Assembly (NCBI RefSeq): GCF_013204795.1
Contig: NZ_JABMKW010000017.1
Location: 868,001-932,000 of the forward strand
Direction of reading: 5' to 3'
Source of the DNA: Pedobacter panaciterrae
GTDB taxonomy: Bacteria; Bacteroidota; Bacteroidia; Sphingobacteriales; Sphingobacteriaceae
Length of the DNA: 64,000 bases
Shown: positions 6,881-15,862 of the stretch, piece by piece
Position numbering within the stretch: position 1 is the first letter of the stretch
How the letters are laid out: every line of letters begins with the position of its first letter
The notes under the pieces: model-generated
What the model was told of the DNA's origin: nothing
The model's database searches: none
What the model saw: the letters and a program-made list of their open reading frames with translations, nothing else
Translations under genes and position numbers: made by a program

Positions 6881-9646
6881 ATGAAGTCAATTTTACAAGT
6901 TCTTTTTTGCTTATTAATTGGTGCTGCCACGGCCAGTGCAACCAGTTTAAAAGGTTACGTTTTTGATCAGAAAACAGGTGAAGCTTTAGTAGGCGCATCA
7001 GTATATCTGGAAAATACTGACAAGGCAGTATTAACGGGATTAGATGGCTCGTTTGAGATCAAACATCCACCAGCAGGAAACTTCACATTAAAAGTATCTT
7101 ATGTGATGTATAAGGTTTTATCTAAACAGATTACAATACTTAAAGAGGATAATCCAACGATCAGGATTTATCTGTCTGAAACGAAAGAGAAAGAATTAAG
7201 TGAGGTAGTTATTTCGGCAAAAAATGATGGCTCGGCTGAAAAAACTGCAAGACGCATCGAGCAAAAATCTGCGCAGCTAATTAATGTCGTATCGGGCAAG
7301 GCGATGGAGATTTCTCCGGATCTGACAGTCGCAAATGTTATTCAACGTGTTTCAGGTGTATCAGTTGAAAGGAGTAATAGTGGAGACGGACAATATGCTA
7401 TTCTAAGAGGAATGGACAAAAGATACAATTATACCCTGGTTAATGGGATAAAAATACCGAGCCCTGATAATAAATACCGTTACGTTCCTTTGGACATTTT
7501 CCCTTCGGAACTTTTGGACAGGCTTGAAGTATATAAAACCTTGACTCCAAACCTTGAAGGCGACGCCATAGGTGGGGTGGTAAATATGGTAATGAAAGAT
7601 GCACCGCAAAAGCTACAGATCAATGCAAACCTTGCAGGCGGTTATAGTCAGCTATTTATAGATCGGGGCTTTAGTTCATTTGATGCCTCTTCAGTTCATC
7701 GTAAATCACCATATGAGCTTAACGGGAAGGATTACAAAGCCACGCAAGCAGACTTTCCAAGAGGTACTGCAGATTACAAGTCGAGCCACCCTGCTCCTAA
7801 CCTAGTAGGTGGTTTATCTATAGGGCAACGTTTTCTTGACAATAAGCTTGGGTTAATTATTGCAGGAAGCTATCAGAACACCTATCGTGGTAGCAACGGC
7901 ACTTTCTATCGCTCGTCGGCAGCCAATGCATCAAATAAGTTTGCAACAATCACAAGCATGAACGAACGCCAGTATTCGGAACAACAGAAACGCTATGGTT
8001 TTCATGGTAAGCTGGATTACGCATTCAACGAAAACAATAAGCTAAGTCTTTATAATGCCTACGTGGATCTGAATAACATTCAGGTTAGAGATGAAAAATC
8101 TACAGATTTCTCTACCGGCTATGAACCAGCCGCAGGAAAAGCACAGTTGGAATACGCTACACGATCGAGGGTAACGGAACAACAGATCTATAACAGCACG
8201 CTTCATGGAGATCATCAGATTATTCCGGACAAGTTGAAGATTTCGTGGTCGGCAGTCTATTCGTCTGCCAAAAATGAAGTGCCAGATAACACAACCATTA
8301 CCTTAAGTGGAAAGCGCGAGAATTTTATTGACACTCGCACTGTTGCAAAAACAAATGGCACAACGCATCGCTGGGAACGTAACGCGGATGAAGACAAAGC
8401 CGGATATCTTGACATTAGCTATAAAGTTCCTGTTGGCCAACTCAAAGTAGAATTTTCTGCAGGAGGATTATACCGCGACAAGCAGCGCAGCAGTTTCTTT
8501 AACAATTACACTTTAACTCCGGTAAATACCGCAGCTAAATATGGGGTTGATTTTAATAATTATACTGAGATAGACTGGACAGTTCAAACACCGGGTGGAG
8601 CCGTAAACAATCCCCTTACTTATGATGCCTCGGAAAAACTTGCTGCTGGTTATGGGATGTTTAACATAAGTAAGGATGCAGTTGAGGTAGTTGGGGGGTT
8701 ACGCGTTGAACACACAAACCAGGGTTACGCAATGCTGTTCCCTGCCGGAGAACTTCGCCCGAAGGGTAATCAGGTTTATACTGATTTTCTTCCATCTGTA
8801 AATGTGAAGTATAAACTGAGTGGAAAGCAGCAGTTAAGGGCATCGTACTTCCGCTCTTTAAACCGTCCCGGGTTTTATGAACTTATTCCGGGAGGTGTGG
8901 TTCAGGATGACTACAAGGAAAAAGGAGATCCAGATCTTAAGCGCGCTATTGCGGATAACTTTGATTTGCGCTACGAGCTATTTCCAAATAGTAATGATCA
9001 ACTATTGGTTGGAACGTTTTATAAAGCGATTAAAAACCCGATTGAATATAGCTTTCAGGCAGACCCTATCCGCCCTCAGGACACCTATTATCTGCCAGGT
9101 AATTTCGGAACTGCAAGGAACTACGGCTTGGAAATTGACTACATAAAATTCATTAATCAGTTTGGAATAAAGGCAAACTATACCTATACCCATTCCAGAA
9201 TTACAACACCAAAGGATTTATTGACAATAGACCCCGAAACCAACGATTCTAAAAAAATCACTGTGTTGCAATCGCGTCCGCTTTACGGACAGTCGGAACA
9301 TATCGCCAACCTATCCCTTATCTATAAAAACACCAAAAGTGGATGGGATGCCCAGGTTGCCGGCTCCTATACAGGTCCGCGCATTAATACCGTATCACAA
9401 TTCCTTGATAATGACCTTTGGCAAAAGGGCTTTATCCAGATGGATGCCTCTGCTGAGAAAAAATTCAAGAAAAACCTTAGTGTGTTCATAAAAGCGGGAA
9501 ACCTGTTAAACACACCTTCGAAGTTATTTATTAAAGGTATTAATCCGGCAAATGCAGATACCGGGAATCAGTTTGATGGTAAAACATTAATCCGCAACGA
9601 CTATTACGAGCAAACGTACCTGTTAGGCTTGCGCTATAAATTATAA
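6881..9646 (+). CDS. TonB-dependent receptor (phytase locus)
   Basis: Outer-membrane active transporter of 921 residues. A signal peptide (1-20) precedes a carboxypeptidase-regulatory-like beta-sandwich (about 22-110), then the plug (about 120-240, with the block IQRVSGVSVERSNSGDGQ) and a 22-strand-type barrel ending in an aromatic/hydrophobic C-terminus (LGLRYKL) fit for BAM recognition. It heads a run of three genes on one strand with a beta-helix lipoprotein and a beta-propeller phytase. Such receptors are known neighbours of beta-propeller phytases in marine and soil Proteobacteria and Bacteroidota. Uptake of phytate, its metal complexes or released products is inferred. No SusD partner is present. 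Confidence 0.93.
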   Translation: MKSILQVLFCLLIGAATASATSLKGYVFDQKTGEALVGASVYLENTDKAVLTGLDGSFEIKHPPAGNFTLKVSYVMYKVLSKQITILKEDNPTIRIYLSETKEKELSEVVISAKNDGSAEKTARRIEQKSAQLINVVSGKAMEISPDLTVANVIQRVSGVSVERSNSGDGQYAILRGMDKRYNYTLVNGIKIPSPDNKYRYVPLDIFPSELLDRLEVYKTLTPNLEGDAIGGVVNMVMKDAPQKLQINANLAGGYSQLFIDRGFSSFDASSVHRKSPYELNGKDYKATQADFPRGTADYKSSHPAPNLVGGLSIGQRFLDNKLGLIIAGSYQNTYRGSNGTFYRSSAANASNKFATITSMNERQYSEQQKRYGFHGKLDYAFNENNKLSLYNAYVDLNNIQVRDEKSTDFSTGYEPAAGKAQLEYATRSRVTEQQIYNSTLHGDHQIIPDKLKISWSAVYSSAKNEVPDNTTITLSGKRENFIDTRTVAKTNGTTHRWERNADEDKAGYLDISYKVPVGQLKVEFSAGGLYRDKQRSSFFNNYTLTPVNTAAKYGVDFNNYTEIDWTVQTPGGAVNNPLTYDASEKLAAGYGMFNISKDAVEVVGGLRVEHTNQGYAMLFPAGELRPKGNQVYTDFLPSVNVKYKLSGKQQLRASYFRSLNRPGFYELIPGGVVQDDYKEKGDPDLKRAIADNFDLRYELFPNSNDQLLVGTFYKAIKNPIEYSFQADPIRPQDTYYLPGNFGTARNYGLEIDYIKFINQFGIKANYTYTHSRITTPKDLLTIDPETNDSKKITVLQSRPLYGQSEHIANLSLIYKNTKSGWDAQVAGSYTGPRINTVSQFLDNDLWQKGFIQMDASAEKKFKKNLSVFIKAGNLLNTPSKLFIKGINPANADTGNQFDGKTLIRNDYYEQTYLLGLRYKL

Positions 9647-9676
9647 ATCAATCTTATTTATTATAAAAGAGAAAAA

Positions 9677-10930
9677 ATGAAAGCAAAACATTTGTTTATC
9701 TATCTGGCCATTTTAACATCAGTTATTGCAGGATGCAAAAAGGCCAATATTGATGTGGATCCTGATACGGGAAACGGGACTGTTACCGGTGAGGTTTCGG
9801 GAATCTGGCTAAAAGGAAGTACACAATTTATTAAAGGCGATATCATTATTCCAGAGGGCAAATCCTTAACCATTGAAGAGGGCGTTACAATTGTAATGGA
9901 TACTGTTGCAAAGCCGGAGATTATTGTAAAAGGAAATTTATATGCGCAGGGTACTGCAGATTTTCCAATAAAATTTACAGTTGCAGAGGAATTTAGAACT
10001 GAAGCAAAAAAGTTTGGAAGGCTTTGGGGAGGAATTCTTGCTGCACCAAGCTGCGAGGAGTTATTGCTTGACCATACGATAATAGAATATGCAGGTGCAA
10101 CAACTTCTGATGCTTCAACTTCTGTGAAGCAACACTTGTACAAGGCAGTAGCTGGTGAAAACTTGCCAGCACTTTGGTTTTCGAATGTAAATGGCAAACT
10201 AGTAGTAACAAATAGCATTTTCAGAAATCTGCAGGAAGACTGTACTTACATAGATGGTGGTAAAGTAATTTTCGCAAACAATTCCTTTTACACTACTGGA
10301 GTTACTGGTGGCGAGGCCATCAATTTGAAATCTGGCTGTGTGGCTGATGTTGCTTACAATTTAGTTTACAGTACAAACACCAATGCATTAAAGTTATCAA
10401 ACAGTGGCGACCGCACACCGCAGGCTTACATTGTTGTTTATAACAATACTATGGTAAATACAGGATGGCGACGTCCTACAGCAAAGGGAGGATCTATCTG
10501 GGTAGAGGCAACGGTACGCGTAAGTGTTTATAACAATATGTTTGCAAATACTCGTTTTGGAATTAAAAGAGATACAAAAAAACCAGAGGACGATAGGTCT
10601 GTATTCGGGAATAATTACTATTATGGATTTAATCAGGTTACTGTAGATCAGTTCCAACCAACAAAAGAGATCATTGCAGGGACAAATGATATCATCAGCA
10701 AAACAGCCGGGGATAATGATCCTATGTTCATAAATTACCCATTGAACATTCCGGTTGATAATGCAACTTTTAATACCGCATGGGATTTCCATTTAAAACC
10801 AGGCTCTCCGGCGCTTGGAAAAGGTACAACAAACTTTACCAGACATTATGCTTCGGGACTGGTTTTAAATGGGGTGACCTATAAATCACCTGACCCATCT
10901 GGCTACATTGGTGCATATGGCACAAACTAG
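9677..10930 (+). CDS. Right-handed beta-helix lipoprotein of unknown function
   Basis: Surface or periplasmic lipoprotein: the lipobox VIAGC places the acylated Cys at C20, and a short acidic linker follows. The rest looks like a parallel beta-helix, with repeated Val/Ile/Asn-rich rungs, a GDIIIPEGKSLTIEEGVTI opening typical of pectate-lyase-like or right-handed beta-helix proteins, and an Asn ladder such as VVYNNTMVN at about 253-262. I see no recognised catalytic residues. It sits 30 bp after the receptor and 53 bp before the phytase, so it is probably part of the same transcript and may bind substrate for the receptor in place of a SusD. That role is inference. Confidence 0.8.
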   Translation: MKAKHLFIYLAILTSVIAGCKKANIDVDPDTGNGTVTGEVSGIWLKGSTQFIKGDIIIPEGKSLTIEEGVTIVMDTVAKPEIIVKGNLYAQGTADFPIKFTVAEEFRTEAKKFGRLWGGILAAPSCEELLLDHTIIEYAGATTSDASTSVKQHLYKAVAGENLPALWFSNVNGKLVVTNSIFRNLQEDCTYIDGGKVIFANNSFYTTGVTGGEAINLKSGCVADVAYNLVYSTNTNALKLSNSGDRTPQAYIVVYNNTMVNTGWRRPTAKGGSIWVEATVRVSVYNNMFANTRFGIKRDTKKPEDDRSVFGNNYYYGFNQVTVDQFQPTKEIIAGTNDIISKTAGDNDPMFINYPLNIPVDNATFNTAWDFHLKPGSPALGKGTTNFTRHYASGLVLNGVTYKSPDPSGYIGAYGTN

Positions 10931-10983
10931 TTTAATTAAGAAGTTACCACTTTAAAGAATAAGAAATATTAAATTAATACCCA

Positions 10984-12051
10984 ATGAATAAATACACCCA
11001 GATATTTATATTCCCGGCGATGCTTATATCGATAAACATGGCCTGCACCCAACAAAAAACAGATACCAATGACGCGGTAAAGCCTTTATACACTACAGAA
11101 CCAGTGCAATTTGACTCTGATGATCCGGCAATATGGATTAACCCGGTAGATTCTTCAAAATCATTGATCATTGGAACTGACAAAGACGAAAATGGCGGTT
11201 TATATGTGTTTGATCTGAAAGGCAAGATCATTAAGGACAAGACTATAAAAGGATTAAAACGACCTAATAACGTTGATATCGCATATGGTCTGCTGCTTGG
11301 AAGTAAAAAGACGGATATAGCAGTTACAACAGAGAGAATGACACATAAACTCCGCATCTATTCTCTACCTGATATGAAGCCCCTCGATAATGGTGGTGTT
11401 CCCGTTTATGAAGGTGAGAAAGGTGAAATGTACAGAGACCTGATGGGCATTGCAATGTACACCAGTCCTAAGGGTGAAATCTATGCCATTGCCGGTAGAA
11501 AAACAGGGCCTAAAGACGGTTCTTATTTATGGCAATATTTGCTTGAAGACGATGGTACAGGACACATCAAGGCAACCCTGAAGCGCAAATTTGGAAACTA
11601 CAGCGGCAAAAAAGAAATAGAGTCGATTGCAGTAGACAACGAGATGGGCTATATCTATTACTCAGATGAGCAGTTTGGCGTTCGCAAATATTATGCTGAT
11701 CCGGCTAAAGGGAATAAAGAGCTGGCCTTATTTGCCAAAGAGGGTTTTACTGAGGATAATGAGGGCATTAGTATCTATAAAACTACGGACACAACAGGTT
11801 ACATCCTGGTATCAGATCAAAGTGCAAACCACTTTAAAGTCTATAGCAGAGAAGGTGTAAAAAATAAGAACGACCACCAACTCATTACAAGTATTAAGGT
11901 ATCAACCAACCAGAGTGATGGCTCAGACATTTACTCGAAACCACTTAATGCCGATTTTAAGCATGGAATTTTTGTTGCGATGAGTGACAACAAAACATTT
12001 CAGTATTACAGATGGGAAGACCTGGCAGGTAAATTATTAAAAGTAAACTAA
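10984..12051 (+). CDS. phy: Beta-propeller phytase (3-phytase), lipoprotein
   Basis: Calcium-dependent six-bladed propeller phosphatase that removes phosphate from myo-inositol hexakisphosphate. The lipobox INMAC puts the lipidated Cys at C21, so the enzyme would be membrane-tethered. The family's N-terminal block DSDDPAIWINP (about 41-51) with its acidic calcium ligands, GTDKDENGGLYVFDL (about 63-77) and KRPNNVDI (about 90) are all visible. Blade motifs continue with ESIAVDNEMGYIYYSDEQFG and GFTEDNEGISIY. Its length of 355 residues fits the family. Last gene of the receptor/beta-helix/phytase run, followed by a terminator that overlaps the convergent gene's 3' end. Confidence 0.93.
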   Translation: MNKYTQIFIFPAMLISINMACTQQKTDTNDAVKPLYTTEPVQFDSDDPAIWINPVDSSKSLIIGTDKDENGGLYVFDLKGKIIKDKTIKGLKRPNNVDIAYGLLLGSKKTDIAVTTERMTHKLRIYSLPDMKPLDNGGVPVYEGEKGEMYRDLMGIAMYTSPKGEIYAIAGRKTGPKDGSYLWQYLLEDDGTGHIKATLKRKFGNYSGKKEIESIAVDNEMGYIYYSDEQFGVRKYYADPAKGNKELALFAKEGFTEDNEGISIYKTTDTTGYILVSDQSANHFKVYSREGVKNKNDHQLITSIKVSTNQSDGSDIYSKPLNADFKHGIFVAMSDNKTFQYYRWEDLAGKLLKVN

Positions 12052-12061
12052 AACTGACGGA

Positions 12062-13864
12062 TTAAAAGCTACTCTTTTCTCGGGTAGCTTTTCTTTTTTG
12101 TCTGATAAGTCTGCGTTTTTCTCTGTCAGCTTTTATTTTTTCGAATTTCGCTATTTGTTCCTTTATCTTTTTTTCCTTTTGTGGAGTTACACCGACACTG
12201 TACTTTATCCCCTGAAAAAGTGTTTTCCAGATAAAACTAAAAAAGGAAGCTGTTTTTTCCCGTTCAAATTTTATTGATGCCGCTATAAGTACACCGTCTG
12301 TTTTAGGATTATCTGAATTAATAATCATTGCATTCGCCAAAAAAGACATTAGCCCCTGTTTAACTAAATGATCACGCCCTTCTTCTTTTTTAAGCAGTGC
12401 TACAGAAAGGTCGTTAAAAGCAAATTTGACTTTACCAGTTGCAAGGGTTTCATTTGCATCGATATTAAACTCAAGTTTTTTAACGTGCCCGCTTTTCACT
12501 TCAACCATTCCTAACGGCTTGGTAATTCTATTAAGCACCCTTCCATCCATCTGGCCCAAAGTTCCTGAGTAAGAAAAAGCGCCATCATTTGCGGCAAGAT
12601 TAAACTTAAAATTCACATCCAGTTTACCCTGTCCCATCATGTAGCTCGTTAATTTAGCAAACATATAGGGGTTTTTATTTTTGATTTTTTCTGAATTGGT
12701 TATGTTGGTTATGCTTCCTGAGGTTTTTTCAAAGGTGATTCTCCCCTTCTGCTTACTATCCTTATCGAATTCCGCATAGGTCAAATCTATATTACTTAAA
12801 TTAAGCTGTTTAACTGTAAGCAATCCCTTAACCTTTTGCAATAGTTGATGAGGATATTTCCCTATTTTAATCTCGGTTCTTTTAGGAAGTTCATTATTAT
12901 TAAAAACGGATACGGAGCCATTGTTTACATTCATCTCGGTAGCGTAAAGCTCCTGTTTACGAACATACAAAGGCAGATTAATGCCTTCTAAACTAATGTC
13001 ACTCATCTGAATATCAAACCTGTCTTTTGAAAAACCTACTGTTTTTCCAAACTTCATTTCATCGTACCGTGGAACAACACTAAAACTCTTTATATTGAGC
13101 TTACCTGATGATGCTCTAAAATCTAACTGATTAAGATTGATATGATACAAACTATCGGGCGTGGCGAAAGTGTAATTATTTAAATTTATGACTACGTCTT
13201 TAAGCAAATAAAACCTACTGGTATCCCTAACTGAGTTTTTATCGATCAACCAGTTTTTTAGTGTGACATTTAGATTCTTAATGGAATCAATCTCTGGTTT
13301 GGCTAGGTTTTTATTAACGTATTTAAAGGAAATGTTTTTAAGGTCGATGGTTTTTACTTTAAGCTCCTTTACAAATTTAGAAATGTAGTCATAAGGCGAT
13401 TTATCAGAAAATGGCTTTTTGAGTTCATTAAACTCTAACTGTTTATTTACCATTATAATTTCCGGATTATCAAACAATAGGAGGTCGATTTTTACCTTTT
13501 TATATCGCAGCAGATCAATAGGATGAAAGTTTTTTATAACCAGCTCTTTTAGCTGTATGTAATAGATGTTATTTGGTGCGTGTTTTAGACGAACCATCTT
13601 TTTCAGAATATTAGTATCGGGGGTAATTTTAACGTCTGACAATGAGGCTCTCCCCGTAATAAAATTTGTACCGACGTCAGAAAATTCTATGCTATACAAG
13701 CTGTCCGTGGCATTTAAAACGAGGTCTCTGACTTGTGCCTTAATTATTGGTTGAAACCTGACGCTTAGGTGTCTGGATGCCGCAACCAACAGTAAAATAA
13801 AGAAAAGCATGATCCCGGAAACCCATTTAAGCGTACTATAACTCTTTCGGACTTTTTTGATCAT
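12062..13864 (-). CDS. AsmA/DUF748-like membrane-anchored protein, paralogue 1
   Basis: 600-residue protein with one N-terminal membrane helix (about 14-32), a long beta-rich periplasmic-type region and a very basic C-terminal tail (about 570-600). It aligns along its whole length with the next gene: for example FITGRASLSDVKITPDT here against LITGSAVLDSVTLTPDT there, and similar C-terminal blocks around ASFFSFIWKTLFQGIKYSVG. The general pattern resembles the AsmA/DUF748 group of inner-membrane-anchored envelope proteins that bridge toward the outer membrane, several of which move lipids. I cannot assign a specific function. It lies 45 bp after the paralogue, so the pair is probably an operon from a tandem duplication. 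Confidence 0.75.
   Translation of the reverse strand: MIKKVRKSYSTLKWVSGIMLFFILLLVAASRHLSVRFQPIIKAQVRDLVLNATDSLYSIEFSDVGTNFITGRASLSDVKITPDTNILKKMVRLKHAPNNIYYIQLKELVIKNFHPIDLLRYKKVKIDLLLFDNPEIIMVNKQLEFNELKKPFSDKSPYDYISKFVKELKVKTIDLKNISFKYVNKNLAKPEIDSIKNLNVTLKNWLIDKNSVRDTSRFYLLKDVVINLNNYTFATPDSLYHINLNQLDFRASSGKLNIKSFSVVPRYDEMKFGKTVGFSKDRFDIQMSDISLEGINLPLYVRKQELYATEMNVNNGSVSVFNNNELPKRTEIKIGKYPHQLLQKVKGLLTVKQLNLSNIDLTYAEFDKDSKQKGRITFEKTSGSITNITNSEKIKNKNPYMFAKLTSYMMGQGKLDVNFKFNLAANDGAFSYSGTLGQMDGRVLNRITKPLGMVEVKSGHVKKLEFNIDANETLATGKVKFAFNDLSVALLKKEEGRDHLVKQGLMSFLANAMIINSDNPKTDGVLIAASIKFEREKTASFFSFIWKTLFQGIKYSVGVTPQKEKKIKEQIAKFEKIKADREKRRLIRQKRKATREKSSF
12064..12099 (+). terminator. Terminator of the phytase operon, overlapping the convergent gene
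   Basis: AAAAGCTAC and GTAGCTTTT form a 9-bp stem (12064-12072, 12084-12092) followed by CTTTTTT. The hairpin lies within the last codons of the convergent AsmA-like gene, whose stop is only 11 bp from the phytase stop. Confidence 0.75.
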
Positions 13865-13909
13865 AGGCCTTAGTGGTTTAACCTAATATACGAATTTATT
13901 CATCAGGCG

Positions 13910-15721
13910 TTAGGTATCAGTCTTTTTTTTCTCGGCCTTTCTTTCGGCACGTTTCTTCTTTCTTTCTTCTCTTTTTTCGCGCCGTTCCTGTTTTTTATCC
14001 TTTACTTTTTCCATTGCTTGTTCGGGTGTTTTCACGGGAACAATGCCTAATCCAACGGTCTCCCTCATACCTATAAAAACACCTTTCCAAAGTAAATTAA
14101 AAAACGAGGCAGCAGGTGTTCTTTCAAAAGTAACCCTGGCTGTTCTTGGTGCCGCTCCTTTGCCCGGATTTGCATCTTCAATTAAAAGACTATTTGCAAG
14201 AAAAGATAAAAATCCTTTCTTCTTACCTATTCCCCCATTTTCACCTTCTTTAAGCAATTTTATTTTAAGGTCTTTATAATAGAAATGAACAATGCCCGAA
14301 GCACCTTTCATATTGGCTTGAATATCGAAATCCGTTCCCTGCATCTGTCCGCTTTCTATTTCAACTAAGCCCATGTTCTTTGCCATTGGGTTTAAAACAA
14401 GCATGTTCATTGCTCCTACATTCCCTTTGTAGGTAAAAGAAGCATCTCTAGCTGTTAGGTTAAAATTTATAGTAACCTTAATCCGGCTGGTTTTCATTAC
14501 CAGTGCTGTTAAATTTGCAATAGCATGGTTGTTCTTTGCAAGTCTAACTGAGTCATTAGTTAAATTGAGAATATTCCCAGTCAGGTTCTGGAAATACACC
14601 GTTCCTCTTTTTTGAGTGATCGGATTGTACTCTGTATAGGCAACATCGATATTGGATAACTTAACGGTATCGATAATTGTTTCAATAGGTAATCTTTTAA
14701 GTGCAATATGAGGGAAGTTATGAGCCTTATCAAAATTAGGGGGAGGAGGCAATTCTCTATTCACAAAAATGCCCGCATTTGCAGGGCCTACCTTTAGGGC
14801 TCTTGCATATAAACTGCCTTCAGCACTTAGTTTATTAAAATCTACTCCTGTAAAGGTTATTTCATTAAATTTTAAATCGTACCGATCTTTACCATATTTA
14901 TATTTTCTGGTAAATGCTAAGTCTGGATGAAGTGGGATCATTTGCAGACCTTTTATACGAATATTTTTATTACTAACCGAACCAGCAACTGTATCTATTT
15001 TTGTAGTATACATCCCATCTTTACCCGTAGCTCTATATCCTGTTAATTCAAAACTGATGTCTTTTGTATAATAAAAACGTGTGGTATCAGACTTAGAAAG
15101 AGAATCGATAAGCAGATCTTTAACAGTGATATTTAGATGTTTTATTGAATTTAAGGGTTTAGAAGTAGCTCCGTTAATATAATCAAAGTCGGCATCTATT
15201 ATTTTAATGGCCTTTACATGGATGGATTTTAGTGTTTTAGATATCTGATCATACAAACTGCGCTTATCTGCAGCGGTATCTGTTTTTTTGACAACTTTAT
15301 AATGAATCATATTAATGGAGGGTTGCTCCATAATGATGGAATTCATGTTTATCCGTTTCTTAAAGTAGGCAGTAAGTACACCAATTCTGCTTAACTGTAG
15401 ACGCGCCAGTTTTATTTGGAACAAGTTAGCAGGAGCAAGCTGAAGTTCTTTTAGCTGATTAAAAACTGTAGTATCAGGCGTTAAAGTAACACTATCGAGT
15501 ACTGCACTTCCGGTGATCAGATTAAGGCGAATGTCTTTAAAATTAATCCTATAAAGTTTCTGAGAACCGTTGTAAACCCCATCTTTTATTTTTTCGGTAA
15601 GTAGTGGCTTCCATTTTGCACTAAAATATAGAGCAACACCCCCTACTAGGAGGATCAAGGCTGTAAGAATACCCACAAGCCACTTTATTACTTTGTATTT
15701 TCCTGATTTATTGGACGTCAT
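13910..15721 (-). CDS. AsmA/DUF748-like membrane-anchored protein, paralogue 2
   Basis: About 603 residues from the ATG at 15721 (MTSNKSGKYK), which sits directly before the membrane helix (about 12-33). An upstream in-frame ATG at 15796 adds 25 residues without a helix and is less likely. Otherwise built like its neighbour: beta-rich body, then a tail of Lys/Arg/Glu repeats (EERKKKRAERKAEKKK) that would be highly charged and helical. The tail being at the opposite end from the membrane anchor is odd for a periplasmic protein and might contact anionic lipid or peptidoglycan. First gene of the pair and divergent from miaB. Function unknown. Confidence 0.75.
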   Translation of the reverse strand: MTSNKSGKYKVIKWLVGILTALILLVGGVALYFSAKWKPLLTEKIKDGVYNGSQKLYRINFKDIRLNLITGSAVLDSVTLTPDTTVFNQLKELQLAPANLFQIKLARLQLSRIGVLTAYFKKRINMNSIIMEQPSINMIHYKVVKKTDTAADKRSLYDQISKTLKSIHVKAIKIIDADFDYINGATSKPLNSIKHLNITVKDLLIDSLSKSDTTRFYYTKDISFELTGYRATGKDGMYTTKIDTVAGSVSNKNIRIKGLQMIPLHPDLAFTRKYKYGKDRYDLKFNEITFTGVDFNKLSAEGSLYARALKVGPANAGIFVNRELPPPPNFDKAHNFPHIALKRLPIETIIDTVKLSNIDVAYTEYNPITQKRGTVYFQNLTGNILNLTNDSVRLAKNNHAIANLTALVMKTSRIKVTINFNLTARDASFTYKGNVGAMNMLVLNPMAKNMGLVEIESGQMQGTDFDIQANMKGASGIVHFYYKDLKIKLLKEGENGGIGKKKGFLSFLANSLLIEDANPGKGAAPRTARVTFERTPAASFFNLLWKGVFIGMRETVGLGIVPVKTPEQAMEKVKDKKQERREKREERKKKRAERKAEKKKTDT

Positions 15722-15804
15722 ATTTGTGTAGCCTGCAATATCAAGGCCATAATGAGAAATAAGGCTGGCTATTGTCACAAAATATTCATTTAGCATTCTG
15801 CCAA

Positions 15805-15837
15805 TTTGTCATTTGTAAATTAAATTACGTATTTTTG
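15805..15837 (+). promoter_or_regulatory. Candidate miaB promoter
   Basis: TTTG (15805-15808) and TATTTTTG (15830-15837) match the Bacteroidota -33 TTTG and -7 TAnnTTTG elements with a spacer of about 21 bp against the usual 19. The -7 element ends 25 bp before the miaB ATG. Confidence 0.5.
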
Positions 15838-15862
15838 AAGCCCATAAAACAATTGACCATTT

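Noticed and set aside
6675..6884. Plus-strand ORF of 69 codons in the receptor's upstream region
   Set aside because: It lies over the phased repeats, has atypical Cys/Ile-rich composition and no family features, and ends inside the receptor start. It is almost surely non-coding.
9700..10218. Minus-strand ORF of 172 codons inside the beta-helix lipoprotein gene
   Set aside because: It is an antisense shadow of a gene with strong lipobox and repeat evidence; composition is that of a reverse-frame translation.
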